DNA from: Gammaproteobacteria bacterium
GTDB taxonomy: Bacteria > Pseudomonadota > Gammaproteobacteria > JAJPIJ01
Reading direction: 5' to 3'
Assembly (NCBI GenBank): GCA_035501935.1
Contig: DATJVC010000025.1
Coordinates: 106,296-170,295, forward strand
Length of the DNA stretch: 64,000 nt
This document shows, one piece after another, positions 42,600-51,781 of this stretch (its first letter is position 1; each line of letters opens with the position of its first letter). The notes under the pieces were generated by a model. It saw only the letters and a list, made by a program, of their open reading frames with translations. It made no database searches and was not told the DNA's origin. The translations under genes and the position numbers were made by a program.

Positions 42600-44483
42600 A
42601 TGGAATCATATCCCAAAGCCATTCCTGCGCTTGCCCGTGCGACAAAGTGTCAGGAGTCTGGAGATCTCGCTGGGGCAGTGAGGCATTATCATGAATACCT
42701 GCGTGCGGTACCCACGGATGCGGAAATCTGGCATGCGCTTGGCGGCGTTGAGTTCCAGCGCGGCCAGATCGCAGACGCGATAAAGGCACTTAAAAAAGCC
42801 GTTACGTTGCGACCAGCAGACAATGATTATCTCAATGATCTGGCCGGGTTGTATCTGGCCGACAAACGCCTTCCAGAGGCCGAGCAGGCATGCCGCGAGT
42901 TGTTAAGAATCAACCCGGATTATCTGCCGGCTGCTTATAATCTTGCACTGATCAGCTCACAGCAAGGGCGACTTCCTGAATGCATACAGCTATTGCGCGA
43001 AATTATTAATCGTAAGCCGGATTGGGCGGCGGCGCATTACAATCTGGGCGTAGCCCTGGCGGAATTGGGCGACCATGAAGCTGCATTACCAGCGTTCAAA
43101 ATGGCGGTGCATTTGGAACCTTATTTCGCCGCCGGTCATATCAGTCTGGCACGAACCCTGCGCGAACTGGCCTTCTCCAAATCCGCCATCGAACATTTTC
43201 GCAAGGGTTTGGAAATCGAACCTGATAACGTTGACGCCATTATCGACCTCGCCAACCTGCTGGCTGATGACGATAAAATCGATGGGGCGATTCAATTGCT
43301 GGAAGCAGTACGTATGCGCCATCCAGGCATTGCCGCCATTCCGGTAACCCTGGGCACGCTGAGCCATCGCATTGGCAACGTATCGCGCGCCGAATACTGG
43401 TTTGACCTGGCACTCAAAATCAATCCGCTCGATACAGGCGCCATCTTTGGCAAGGCGCAGGTCCGACGCTACACAAAAACAGATGACATCCTCCTTGGCT
43501 TTCTCGAACAACATCTGAACGAAGCGAATATCTCTGATTTGCAGCGATCTTCATTGCATTTTGCACTTGGGAAAATGCACGATGACGTGGGCAATTACGA
43601 CATTGCATTTGCTCACTTCGAAACTGCAAACAATACAGTTAAAAGAACGACTTATTATGATCGTCAGACGGCAGAAAACTCCATCGACAGCATCATCCAA
43701 CTTTTTACGGGCGAATTCGTTGGAAAATTGGCATCAATGGGATCGAACTCAGATTTGCCGGTGTTCGTGGTGGGTATGCCGCGCTCTGGCACCACTTTAA
43801 CGGAGCAGATCATCGCTTCGCATCCACAGGCGCATGGCGCGGGAGAGCTGCTCTATTTCGCCAGCATTTACAACCGGCTGCCACAACTGCTGCGTTCCAA
43901 CCAGTCCAGCTTGAACTGCATTTCCACAATGACGCCTGAAGCAGCGACCAGAATAGCCGGCAACTATCTGGCACTGCTCAAACGGCATTCGGCTGCAGCC
44001 CTTCGGATAGTCAACAAGACACCGGGCAATTTCATGTTCCTCGGCTTCATCGCGGGGCTATTCCCTGATTCGAAAATCGTTCATTGCGTGCGCGACCCGA
44101 TGGATGTTTGTCTGTCCATTTATTTCCAGTCCTTTAAAGAAGGTCATGCGTACTCGTGGGACCTTCTCGATATAGGTCATTTTTACCAATTGTATGCGCG
44201 ATTGATGCGACACTGGCGTACCGTCATGCCGGATCGCTTTCTGGACCTGAATTACGAGGATCTTATAGCTGAACCGGAAAGCACCAGCCGGCGATTGATT
44301 GAATACTGTGGATTACCCTGGGACGATCGATGTCTCCGTTTCTACGAAACGACGCGTGAAGTCAAAACCGCGAGCATCTGGCAGGTACGGCAACCCATTT
44401 ACAAAACTTCTGCCAGGCGCTGGCGGCACTATGCCAGGCAGCTTGAGCCGTTGCGGAATTTTCTGGCTGAAGATTTGAGATAG
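42600..44483 (+). CDS. TPR-repeat sulfotransferase (first of two)
   Basis: A 627-residue protein. Residues about 1-330 are tetratricopeptide repeats (LARATKCQESGDLAGAVRHYHEYLRAVPTDAEIWHALGGVEFQRGQI and so on). Residues about 380-625 are a PAPS-dependent sulfotransferase domain. The 5'-phosphosulfate loop is GMPRSGTTLTEQI (near 391), and the 3'-phosphate site is HCVRDPMDVCLSIYFQSF (near 492). No signal peptide is seen, so it works in the cytoplasm; the acceptor may be a peptide or glycan. The ATG at 42600 follows the porin terminator. The gene is less GC-rich than its neighbours. Confidence 0.9.
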   Translation: MESYPKAIPALARATKCQESGDLAGAVRHYHEYLRAVPTDAEIWHALGGVEFQRGQIADAIKALKKAVTLRPADNDYLNDLAGLYLADKRLPEAEQACRELLRINPDYLPAAYNLALISSQQGRLPECIQLLREIINRKPDWAAAHYNLGVALAELGDHEAALPAFKMAVHLEPYFAAGHISLARTLRELAFSKSAIEHFRKGLEIEPDNVDAIIDLANLLADDDKIDGAIQLLEAVRMRHPGIAAIPVTLGTLSHRIGNVSRAEYWFDLALKINPLDTGAIFGKAQVRRYTKTDDILLGFLEQHLNEANISDLQRSSLHFALGKMHDDVGNYDIAFAHFETANNTVKRTTYYDRQTAENSIDSIIQLFTGEFVGKLASMGSNSDLPVFVVGMPRSGTTLTEQIIASHPQAHGAGELLYFASIYNRLPQLLRSNQSSLNCISTMTPEAATRIAGNYLALLKRHSAAALRIVNKTPGNFMFLGFIAGLFPDSKIVHCVRDPMDVCLSIYFQSFKEGHAYSWDLLDIGHFYQLYARLMRHWRTVMPDRFLDLNYEDLIAEPESTSRRLIEYCGLPWDDRCLRFYETTREVKTASIWQVRQPIYKTSARRWRHYARQLEPLRNFLAEDLR

Positions 44484-44592
44484 CCAAAATGGCTGGTTCT
44501 TTGATTTCAATCAACTCTTATGATGAAAATAATTGGCATTATTCCACGTAGTACCCGATAGCGTCAGCAGTACATAATTACGACAATTGCCC

Positions 44593-46485
44593 ATGAGTTT
44601 AAAATCCTTGCAGCAGGCCGAGGAGTATCGTCGGTGTGGCGATTTAGCAAACGCGGCTAAATGTTACCGTGATTATTTACGTGAAACCCCGGGAGACGCC
44701 GAGCGATGGCATGCGTTGGCGGGCTTGGAATACCAGCGTGGCCGGATTCCTGAGGCGATCCAAACACTCAAAAAGGCCATTGCATTAAGGCCGACTTTCA
44801 TCGGTTACATCAACGACCTCGGCAGGCTTTATTTCTCCGCCGGCAGATTGGTCGAGGCGGAATCATGCTATCGCAGAGTGGTGTCTGCCATGCCCGACAT
44901 GGCGACCGCACATTACAATCTCGCGACCGTATTGTCGCAACAACAAAAGACCGAACTCACCATTGAATCATTTGAACGGGCTATCGCCCTGCGTCCGGAT
45001 TATTTTGAGGCAATTTTTAATCTTGGCTTGGCGTATGTGAGTTTGGAACAATTCGGCCGCGCGGAACAGTGCCTCGTCACCGCGGCACGGCTGATGCCAC
45101 AGAGGTCCGAGGTGCATAACCGCCTCGCCTACATCTACGAGAAACAAGGCAGGCATGAGGCGGCCGTTGAGGCCCTGAGACTGGCTGTGACCCATGATCG
45201 CAAGGATGCCACGCTAAACATCAACCTTATCCGAATGCTGTATAGGACTGGCAGGACTGACGAGGCCATTGCAAAACTCAGGGAATTGCTGGCTGTCGAT
45301 CCCACCAACGTCAAGGCCCGGATCAGTTTGGCCAAGATATTGCGGGATTGCGGTGATATCCATGCGGCGGAACAGGAATATCTCGCGGCTTTGGAACGAG
45401 ATGGCAACAGCGTGGACGCTTGTTTCGATCTGGTCTTAATCAAGAAAATAACATCTGCAGATCAATGGCTGGCAAAAAAAATCGACCAACTTCTCGCCCA
45501 GCCCGGGCAGACGGACAAAATTCGCAGTGCTTTGCATTTCGCTTCCGGCAAAATTCACGATGATCTGAACGAATATGCACAGGCATTCAGCCACTATAGC
45601 GAAGCCAACCGTATTCGCTTAAAAAGCCTGCCGCCACCGCCCACGCAAGAGGAAAATGACGGGTATTTCCACGCCATTCAATCAGTCTTTACGCGGGGGT
45701 TTCTTCAGTCCTCTCAGGGGAATCCAAGCACGCGCCCGCTATTCGTGATAGGTATGCTGCGATCAGGAACAACACTGGTCGAGCAGATTCTGTCCAGCCA
45801 TCCCGATATTCATGGAGCAGGTGAGTTGGAATACTTTCATAATATCGCAAATAAATTAGACGTGATTACAGGCTGCCAAGAAAAGTATCCGAAAGCTTGT
45901 TGTCTGTTAAGCAACGAACACATGCGTAAGATTACAAATCATTATCTGGAGTTGTTGGGCAAACATTCTCTTGTTGCCAAGTACGTCGTTGACAAAATGC
46001 CGGGGAATTATTTATATCTTGGTCTGATTAAGATGCTTTTTCCCAATGTCAGAATCGTCAATTGCCTGCGAAATCCGCTGGATGTCTGCCTATCAAACTA
46101 CTTCCAGACTTATGACGTGAATGAGCACTCCTACGCCTACGATTTATTGGCAATGGGCCGGCAATATTTATTCTATGAAAAAATCATGCGCCACTGGCAT
46201 GCCGTCATGCCCGGACAAATACTAGACATTCAATATGAGGATGTGGTGGACAATACAGAGGTTGAAAGTAAAAGAATGATCCATTTCTTCGGCTTGGAAT
46301 GGGATAGCCGTTGTCTGGCCTTTTATGCGCGCAAGGGGAATATAAGAACCGCCAGTAAATGGCAAGTCCGGCAGCCGATATATAAGCATTCAAAGGAACG
46401 TTGGAGAAATTACGAGCCATATCTTCATCCACTCAAGGAACTTCTCATCGCAGGCGGTGCCTATAAGGGGCACATTGCTGGATAA
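44593..46485 (+). CDS. TPR-repeat sulfotransferase (second of two)
   Basis: A 630-residue paralogue of the preceding gene with the same plan: TPR repeats (about 1-330) then a sulfotransferase domain. The phosphosulfate loop is GMLRSGTTLVEQI (near 387) and the second site is NCLRNPLDVCLSNYFQTY (near 489), where the aspartate of the first copy (RDPMDV) is asparagine (RNPLDV). The C-termini also align (KWQVRQPIYKHSKERWRNYEPYL here). The start is ATG at 44593; a TTG at 44587 is possible. The pair probably arose by tandem duplication followed by divergence. Confidence 0.9.
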   Translation: MSLKSLQQAEEYRRCGDLANAAKCYRDYLRETPGDAERWHALAGLEYQRGRIPEAIQTLKKAIALRPTFIGYINDLGRLYFSAGRLVEAESCYRRVVSAMPDMATAHYNLATVLSQQQKTELTIESFERAIALRPDYFEAIFNLGLAYVSLEQFGRAEQCLVTAARLMPQRSEVHNRLAYIYEKQGRHEAAVEALRLAVTHDRKDATLNINLIRMLYRTGRTDEAIAKLRELLAVDPTNVKARISLAKILRDCGDIHAAEQEYLAALERDGNSVDACFDLVLIKKITSADQWLAKKIDQLLAQPGQTDKIRSALHFASGKIHDDLNEYAQAFSHYSEANRIRLKSLPPPPTQEENDGYFHAIQSVFTRGFLQSSQGNPSTRPLFVIGMLRSGTTLVEQILSSHPDIHGAGELEYFHNIANKLDVITGCQEKYPKACCLLSNEHMRKITNHYLELLGKHSLVAKYVVDKMPGNYLYLGLIKMLFPNVRIVNCLRNPLDVCLSNYFQTYDVNEHSYAYDLLAMGRQYLFYEKIMRHWHAVMPGQILDIQYEDVVDNTEVESKRMIHFFGLEWDSRCLAFYARKGNIRTASKWQVRQPIYKHSKERWRNYEPYLHPLKELLIAGGAYKGHIAG

Positions 46486-46562
46486 ATAATAACTACTGGG
46501 TTAACATGCGCCCGCAAGCTGTTAATGGATGCATTTTAAATCAGTTTCCATGGTGTAACTTA

Positions 46563-47555
46563 ATGTCTCAATTCGCTTTTTTAAAAATATTCCGTCAGTT
46601 GGCCATCATGTTGGTGGCCTTTTCCACGCCCGTCAGTGCCTTCGATTTCCTGCCGGATTTCTTCGGTAAAAAGGAACCGGAAGGCACCTACGTCTTCCAA
46701 GCGGGCCAGGAGTTCGTCAAGATCGTCAAGCGCGAGAAAGAAACTGGCAGTAATGCCCAACCCGTTCAGTTGCCCCCCCAACAGGTACGCACGGTCCTCG
46801 AAGGCGTCAAGTTCCGCAAAGACACCGGATTGATCTCGGAGACCAACGAAGACGTGCCGGTGTTCGTGGCTTCGGAAATCAGCACGCTCAGCACCGCCAT
46901 TTCCCGCGGTCTGGAGCAGGCAAAATCGGATGAAGATCTGATTTTTGTCGTGATCGGCATGCACGAAGGCCTCATCGCGAAAGAACAACTCGGCATATCC
47001 GGGCGGGTATTCTATGAAGACGGCAGGCTTAATCTGATCTTCGGCGAAGTCAAATCGTTAAGCGGCGTCAGCGATGAAAAGGCCAGAAATCTGGCGGCGG
47101 GCTGTGGCGATTGCCCTGTCGACGAACGCATCAATCCATTCAGAATCGCCTCCCGGTCGGACGCCGGAAAACTGGACGATCCAGTGGCGATAACCGAGGG
47201 ACTGGAGTTCAAGACCCATGATGGCAAGCTGCGCCCCGATTGGCTGGTCCTTGACGTCGGCAAAATGGTGGCCGCCGCCGAAAGAATCAAGAACAAACTG
47301 CCGCCCGCATTGCAGAAACAGCAGGAGCGCGCGCAGGCGGAGGCAGCCAAGGCCAATCTGGAGCGACGGCAGATGCGGGAGGAAATGGCGCGCATGCGCA
47401 AGGAGATGGATCAGGCGCGCGCAAGTAGTGGTTCGGGTGCTGGAGGTCAATCCCCCGAAGACCGCCTGGCCACTCTCGAAAAAATGAAAAAGAAGGGACT
47501 CATCACGGACGAGGAATACGCCGCCAGGCGCAAACAAATTCTCGACCAGATCTAG
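46563..47555 (+). CDS. exported protein with C-terminal SHOCT domain
   Basis: A 330-residue protein with an N-terminal hydrophobic segment (about 8-30, probable signal) and two recognisable parts. The middle has no family I can name but contains CGDCPVDERINPF. The C-terminus has a charged coiled coil (about 240-290; QKQQERAQAEAAKANLERRQMREEMARMRKEMDQA) and a SHOCT motif (RLATLEKMKKKGLITDEEYAARRKQIL), a short oligomerisation or targeting helix pair. The ATG at 46563 begins the signal; an earlier ATG at 46506 is in frame. It converges with the RND gene with a 4-base overlap. Confidence 0.78.
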   Translation: MSQFAFLKIFRQLAIMLVAFSTPVSAFDFLPDFFGKKEPEGTYVFQAGQEFVKIVKREKETGSNAQPVQLPPQQVRTVLEGVKFRKDTGLISETNEDVPVFVASEISTLSTAISRGLEQAKSDEDLIFVVIGMHEGLIAKEQLGISGRVFYEDGRLNLIFGEVKSLSGVSDEKARNLAAGCGDCPVDERINPFRIASRSDAGKLDDPVAITEGLEFKTHDGKLRPDWLVLDVGKMVAAAERIKNKLPPALQKQQERAQAEAAKANLERRQMREEMARMRKEMDQARASSGSGAGGQSPEDRLATLEKMKKKGLITDEEYAARRKQILDQI

Positions 47556-50500
47556 CTTTCCGTTCTTGAGTGACCAAAGCGCCCGTAGCGCATCAGCACC
47601 GTCGGCAAAATCAGCAGATTCAGCAGCGTCGAAGACACCAGTCCGCCGACGATGATGGCGGCCATCGGCCCCATGATCTCGCGCCCCGGGTTATCACTGT
47701 TGAAGGCGATGGGCAGCATCGCCAGTGCCGTCACCAGCGCGGTCATCAAAATTGACGGCAGCCGTTCCTCGCCGCCGCGCACGAGGGTGTCGAGATCCCA
47801 CGGCCGGCCCTCCTCCTCCACCAGATGACGGTAGTGACATACCAGCATGATGGAATTGCGCACGGTAATGCCGAACAGGGTGACGAAACCGACCATGGAG
47901 CCGACCGACAGGGAGGCGCCGGTCACCACAGCCGCCGCCACGCCGCCCAGCAGCGAGAACGGCAGGTTCAGCAGCATGATCAGCACCAGGCGGAAACGGC
48001 CGACGGCCATGTAAATCAACATCAACACGCCTATCCCCGCCAGCAATGAATGCAGAATGAGCTCCTCGCGGGCCTGTGCCTGTTCGATGGCGGAGCCGGT
48101 GAATTCCGGGTAGGTGCTGGCGTCGAACGCCACTTGTTGATGCACTTTCGTGCGCAATTCCTTCATCAAGGACTGCACATCGCGCCCGGTGACGTTGCCG
48201 GTCACGGTCTGCACCCGCTGCGCTCCGCGATGAAGGATGTTGTAACGGCCGTCGGTCTGGGTGATGTCGGCGACTTGAGCCAGCGTGATCACGGCGCCGT
48301 CGAGAGTGCGCAACGGCAGATGTCCGACATCCTCCGGGTCATCCCGCGCCCCGCGGTCAAGAACGACGGCGACATCATACGCCTGGTTGCCCTCGTAGAT
48401 TTTACCCACCGCCCGGCCCTCGAAGGCTGTTTGCATTGCTTCAACCACCTGCAGGGGTCGAAGACCGAAGCTCGACAATCGGTCCAGCCGCGGGCGGATT
48501 TGCAGCAGCGGTGTGCCGGAACGGGCGCGCACCTCCACGTCGGTGGCGCCCGGAAGCCGCTGGAAGATGGCCGCGATTTCCCGCGCCTTGGCATCCAGAA
48601 CCTCCAGATCCTTGCCGTAGATGTTCACCACCACCGGCGCGCTGTAGCCGGAAACGGTCTCATCCACGCGCTCGGTGAGAAAGGTGTTGACCTCATACAG
48701 AATGCCGGGAAAGCGGCTCAGAACTGCGCGAAGTTGATCCAGGACTCGCTGCTGTTCACGGCCGGACAGCGGGATCAGATCCACCTCGTACTCGGCATAA
48801 TGGCTGCCGTAGGTATCGGCGCTACGCTCCGCGCGTCCGGCCCACTGCGACACCGACCGCACGCCGGGAATTTCCAGGAAATGCCGGGTCAGCTCGCCGC
48901 CAAGCCGCAGAGTTTCCGCGAGCGAAGTGCCCGGCTGGCTGGTGGTGTGGACGATGTAATGACCCTCGCGCAACTCCGGCAGGAAACGTCCGCCCAGCGT
49001 GGGGATCACCGAAACCCCCAATAAACATACGGCCAATGTACCGAGGACCGTGAATCGCGGCTTGCGCGCGATGAAGCGCAGTATACGGGCATACAAGGGC
49101 TTGAGAAACTGCACCACCGGCGGGTCCTGTCTCGACAGCCGGGCGCGCCCCAGCAGCAGGTAGCAAAGGGCCGGCGTCACCGTCAAGGCCACGCCCAGGG
49201 ACACCAGAATCGAGAGGATGTAGGAGAAACCCAGCGGCGAAAACAGCCGCCCGGCCACGCCCCCCAGCGTCAGCAACGGCACGAATACCAATGCCACGAT
49301 GAAGCTGGCATAGACCACCGATCCCCGCACCTCCATGGAGGCGTTGAATACCACCTCGGTCGCGGGCAGCGGTTCGGGCCGGGCGTGATTTTCGCGCAGC
49401 CGGCGGAAGATGTTCTCGGTATCGATGATGGCATCATCGACGACCTCGCCGAGCGCGATGGCAAGCCCGCCCAGCACCATCACGTTCAGATTGACCCCCC
49501 ATTGTCTCAGGATCAGCGCCGCGCCCAGCAGCGATAACGGGATCGCCAGCGCCGAGATGAAGGCCGTGCGCAGATCGAAAAGAAATACGAAGAGCACCAG
49601 CGTGACAAACACGCCGCCCACCAGCAGATGGCCGGAGAGGTTGTGCACGGAAGTCTCGATGTAATTCGCCGGACGGAATAGATCGGGTGTCAATTGCACG
49701 CCCTGCGCGGCCAGCGTCTGCTGGAAATCCTTGATGGCCGCCTCTACGCGCCGCGAGACCGACAGCGTGTTGGCGCCGTATTGGCCGATGACCATCAACA
49801 GCACGCCGGGTTTGCCATTGATCGCGGCCGCGCCAATGGGCGGCGCCTTGCCATAGGCGATATTCGCCACGTCCCGCAGAGTTACATTATTGCCATCGGC
49901 GCGCGTGAGCACGACTGATTGCAATTCCGCCGGCGTGATCGGCAGACCCACGGTGCGCAGCGCGATGCGCTGGTTGTCGTTTTCTATAAAGCCGCCGGCA
50001 CTCACGCCGGTGGCCTGGCGCGCGGCCTGTAATACGTCCTCCAGCCCCAGACCGTAACGGCGCAATTTTTCCGGAAGCACCTGGATCTGCAACTGCCGGA
50101 CCTCGCCACCAAAGACATTGACGTCGGCGACGCCCTGCACGCTCAAAAGGCGCGGTACGACCGTGTAGTCGGCCAGGCTGCGTAATTCCATGAGACTGAG
50201 CCGGTCCGAGGTCATGCCCATCGTCAGGATGGTGGCCGAGGATGATTCCAAGGGGACTATTGTGGGGGGCTTGACACCCTCCGGCAGGTTGCCCGCCAGC
50301 GCCGCCAGCCGCTCGCTCACCTGCTGCCGGTTGAGGTGGACGTTGGTATTGTCGTCGAATATGGCGGTGACGATGGACAATCCCTGTATCGATTCGGAAC
50401 GGACGTATTTGAGGCCGATCAACCCGCTCAGGGCGTTTTCCACCGGCTGGGTGACAAGTATTTCAACCTGCTCCGCCGCCAGGCCAGGGGACTCGGTCTG

Positions 50501-50647
50501 CACGATGACCAGCTTGGGCGAGAATTCCGGGAAGATGTCCAGCCCCGTCCTGGACAGGTCATAAACGCCATAGGCCAGCAGCAACATCATCAAACTCACC
50601 ACCACGCCGCGAAAACGGATGGCGAAATGAACGATGGCGGCTAACAT
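47552..50647 (-). CDS. heavy-metal RND efflux pump (CusA/CzcA family)
   Basis: A 1031-residue inner-membrane RND pump with 12 membrane segments and two large periplasmic loops. The proton-relay segment of helix 4 is GEVVDDAIIDTENIFRRL, with the acidic residues expected of heavy-metal efflux (HME) members. N-terminal FPEFSPKLVIVQTESPGLAAEQVE and C-terminal GFVTLFGITVRNSIMLV are typical. It should export a divalent or monovalent metal ion, though it differs enough from CusA, CzcA and NccA that the ion cannot be named. It is the last gene of a TolC-adaptor-pump operon. Confidence 0.92.
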   Translation of the reverse strand: MLAAIVHFAIRFRGVVVSLMMLLLAYGVYDLSRTGLDIFPEFSPKLVIVQTESPGLAAEQVEILVTQPVENALSGLIGLKYVRSESIQGLSIVTAIFDDNTNVHLNRQQVSERLAALAGNLPEGVKPPTIVPLESSSATILTMGMTSDRLSLMELRSLADYTVVPRLLSVQGVADVNVFGGEVRQLQIQVLPEKLRRYGLGLEDVLQAARQATGVSAGGFIENDNQRIALRTVGLPITPAELQSVVLTRADGNNVTLRDVANIAYGKAPPIGAAAINGKPGVLLMVIGQYGANTLSVSRRVEAAIKDFQQTLAAQGVQLTPDLFRPANYIETSVHNLSGHLLVGGVFVTLVLFVFLFDLRTAFISALAIPLSLLGAALILRQWGVNLNVMVLGGLAIALGEVVDDAIIDTENIFRRLRENHARPEPLPATEVVFNASMEVRGSVVYASFIVALVFVPLLTLGGVAGRLFSPLGFSYILSILVSLGVALTVTPALCYLLLGRARLSRQDPPVVQFLKPLYARILRFIARKPRFTVLGTLAVCLLGVSVIPTLGGRFLPELREGHYIVHTTSQPGTSLAETLRLGGELTRHFLEIPGVRSVSQWAGRAERSADTYGSHYAEYEVDLIPLSGREQQRVLDQLRAVLSRFPGILYEVNTFLTERVDETVSGYSAPVVVNIYGKDLEVLDAKAREIAAIFQRLPGATDVEVRARSGTPLLQIRPRLDRLSSFGLRPLQVVEAMQTAFEGRAVGKIYEGNQAYDVAVVLDRGARDDPEDVGHLPLRTLDGAVITLAQVADITQTDGRYNILHRGAQRVQTVTGNVTGRDVQSLMKELRTKVHQQVAFDASTYPEFTGSAIEQAQAREELILHSLLAGIGVLMLIYMAVGRFRLVLIMLLNLPFSLLGGVAAAVVTGASLSVGSMVGFVTLFGITVRNSIMLVCHYRHLVEEEGRPWDLDTLVRGGEERLPSILMTALVTALAMLPIAFNSDNPGREIMGPMAAIIVGGLVSSTLLNLLILPTVLMRYGRFGHSRTES

Positions 50648-50677
50648 AAAATCAGAAATTGCGCGGCCGTCTTGCGA

Positions 50678-51781
50678 TCAGTCGCGGCCGTCGTCTTCGC
50701 TGGGTATGCGCCCGCGGAACTCCTCGGCGAACAGCATTTGCGCCCCGCGCACCACGACGCGATCGCCGGCCTTGAGTCCCTCGGCCACGAACCAGCCTGC
50801 GCCGGTCTCCTCATGTACCAGCAGCGGTACGCGTATGAACAAATCGTCGGCGGCCTGCTTGTACACCCAGAGCCGGTCGGCGTACCAGATCACCGCCGAG
50901 CCGGGCACTTCCACGCCTTGGCGCATACCGGCGCCGCTGGGGATCCACGTATCGAGCCGCATCCCGACGCGCAGACCGCCGCTTGCGGTTTTGAAAAAGT
51001 AAGTCACCCCCTGGGCCCCGCTGTCCGTCTGCGTGGCGGGCGAAATCAATTGCGCTGGCCGGGCATGTGCACGTTCCCCACCGGCATCCACCCAGATATC
51101 ACTGACGCCGGCGGGTAATGTCTCGCCGGGCCTGAGGGTCACCAGCAACAGCAGTTCACGATGCGTGATGAAATTTTCCAACGGGTCGCCGGAATCCGCC
51201 AGGGCCATGGCCGCCACTGTCCCGCCCCACTGCTGTTCGAGCTGATTATGCAGGTCCTGCAGGCGCTGCTCCACGCTCGCGAGCCGGCCTTGATCAGCGA
51301 TCAACTGCGCCTCGGCTTCCCGCAATTGACGGCCGGACACCGCCGCGTCCTCGCCGTGCAACACGCGCAGACGCCCGACGTTGCCGACTTCCATGCTGAC
51401 ACTGTCGCGCAAAGTCTCCCGCTCCAAAAGCGCGGCATGATGATTGGCCTGGGCCTCCACCAGCGGTTGAATGTCGACGACTTTAGCCGAGGCCTTTGAC
51501 TCGATGGCGCGCGTTTGCGCCGTGAGTTCCACCAGTTGCACGCCCGTCTGCTGCTGCTCATCCGCCGTTATCTGGATTGCGGGCAATCCATCCACCCGCC
51601 GGACGCGCGACGCCGGTTCAGGCTCCGCCGCCCCGCTCGTCGGGCGGCCCTCAGCGGCCTCCTTGGAGCCCTTGTCGGGCCAGACATCTCCCACGGTTCG
51701 CGAGATCCGCCCATGCCACGCCCATATCCCCATTACGAGCGCAATAATAAAAAGCAGCGGCCAAGAAGATGGTTTTTTCAT
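50678..51781 (-). CDS. periplasmic adaptor of the RND pump
   Basis: A 367-residue membrane fusion protein with one N-terminal anchor (about 8-25). A lipoyl and coiled-coil part (about 70-200; ELTAQTRAIESKASAKVVDIQPLVEAQANHHAALLERE, QLREAEAQLIADQGRLASVEQRLQ) is followed by barrel and membrane-proximal domains ending GDRVVVRGAQMLFAEEFRG. It links the pump to the outer-membrane channel. It overlaps the TolC-like gene by 4 bases and precedes the pump gene by 30 bases. No metal-binding His/Met-rich N-terminus is seen. Confidence 0.88.
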   Translation of the reverse strand: MKKPSSWPLLFIIALVMGIWAWHGRISRTVGDVWPDKGSKEAAEGRPTSGAAEPEPASRVRRVDGLPAIQITADEQQQTGVQLVELTAQTRAIESKASAKVVDIQPLVEAQANHHAALLERETLRDSVSMEVGNVGRLRVLHGEDAAVSGRQLREAEAQLIADQGRLASVEQRLQDLHNQLEQQWGGTVAAMALADSGDPLENFITHRELLLLVTLRPGETLPAGVSDIWVDAGGERAHARPAQLISPATQTDSGAQGVTYFFKTASGGLRVGMRLDTWIPSGAGMRQGVEVPGSAVIWYADRLWVYKQAADDLFIRVPLLVHEETGAGWFVAEGLKAGDRVVVRGAQMLFAEEFRGRIPSEDDGRD

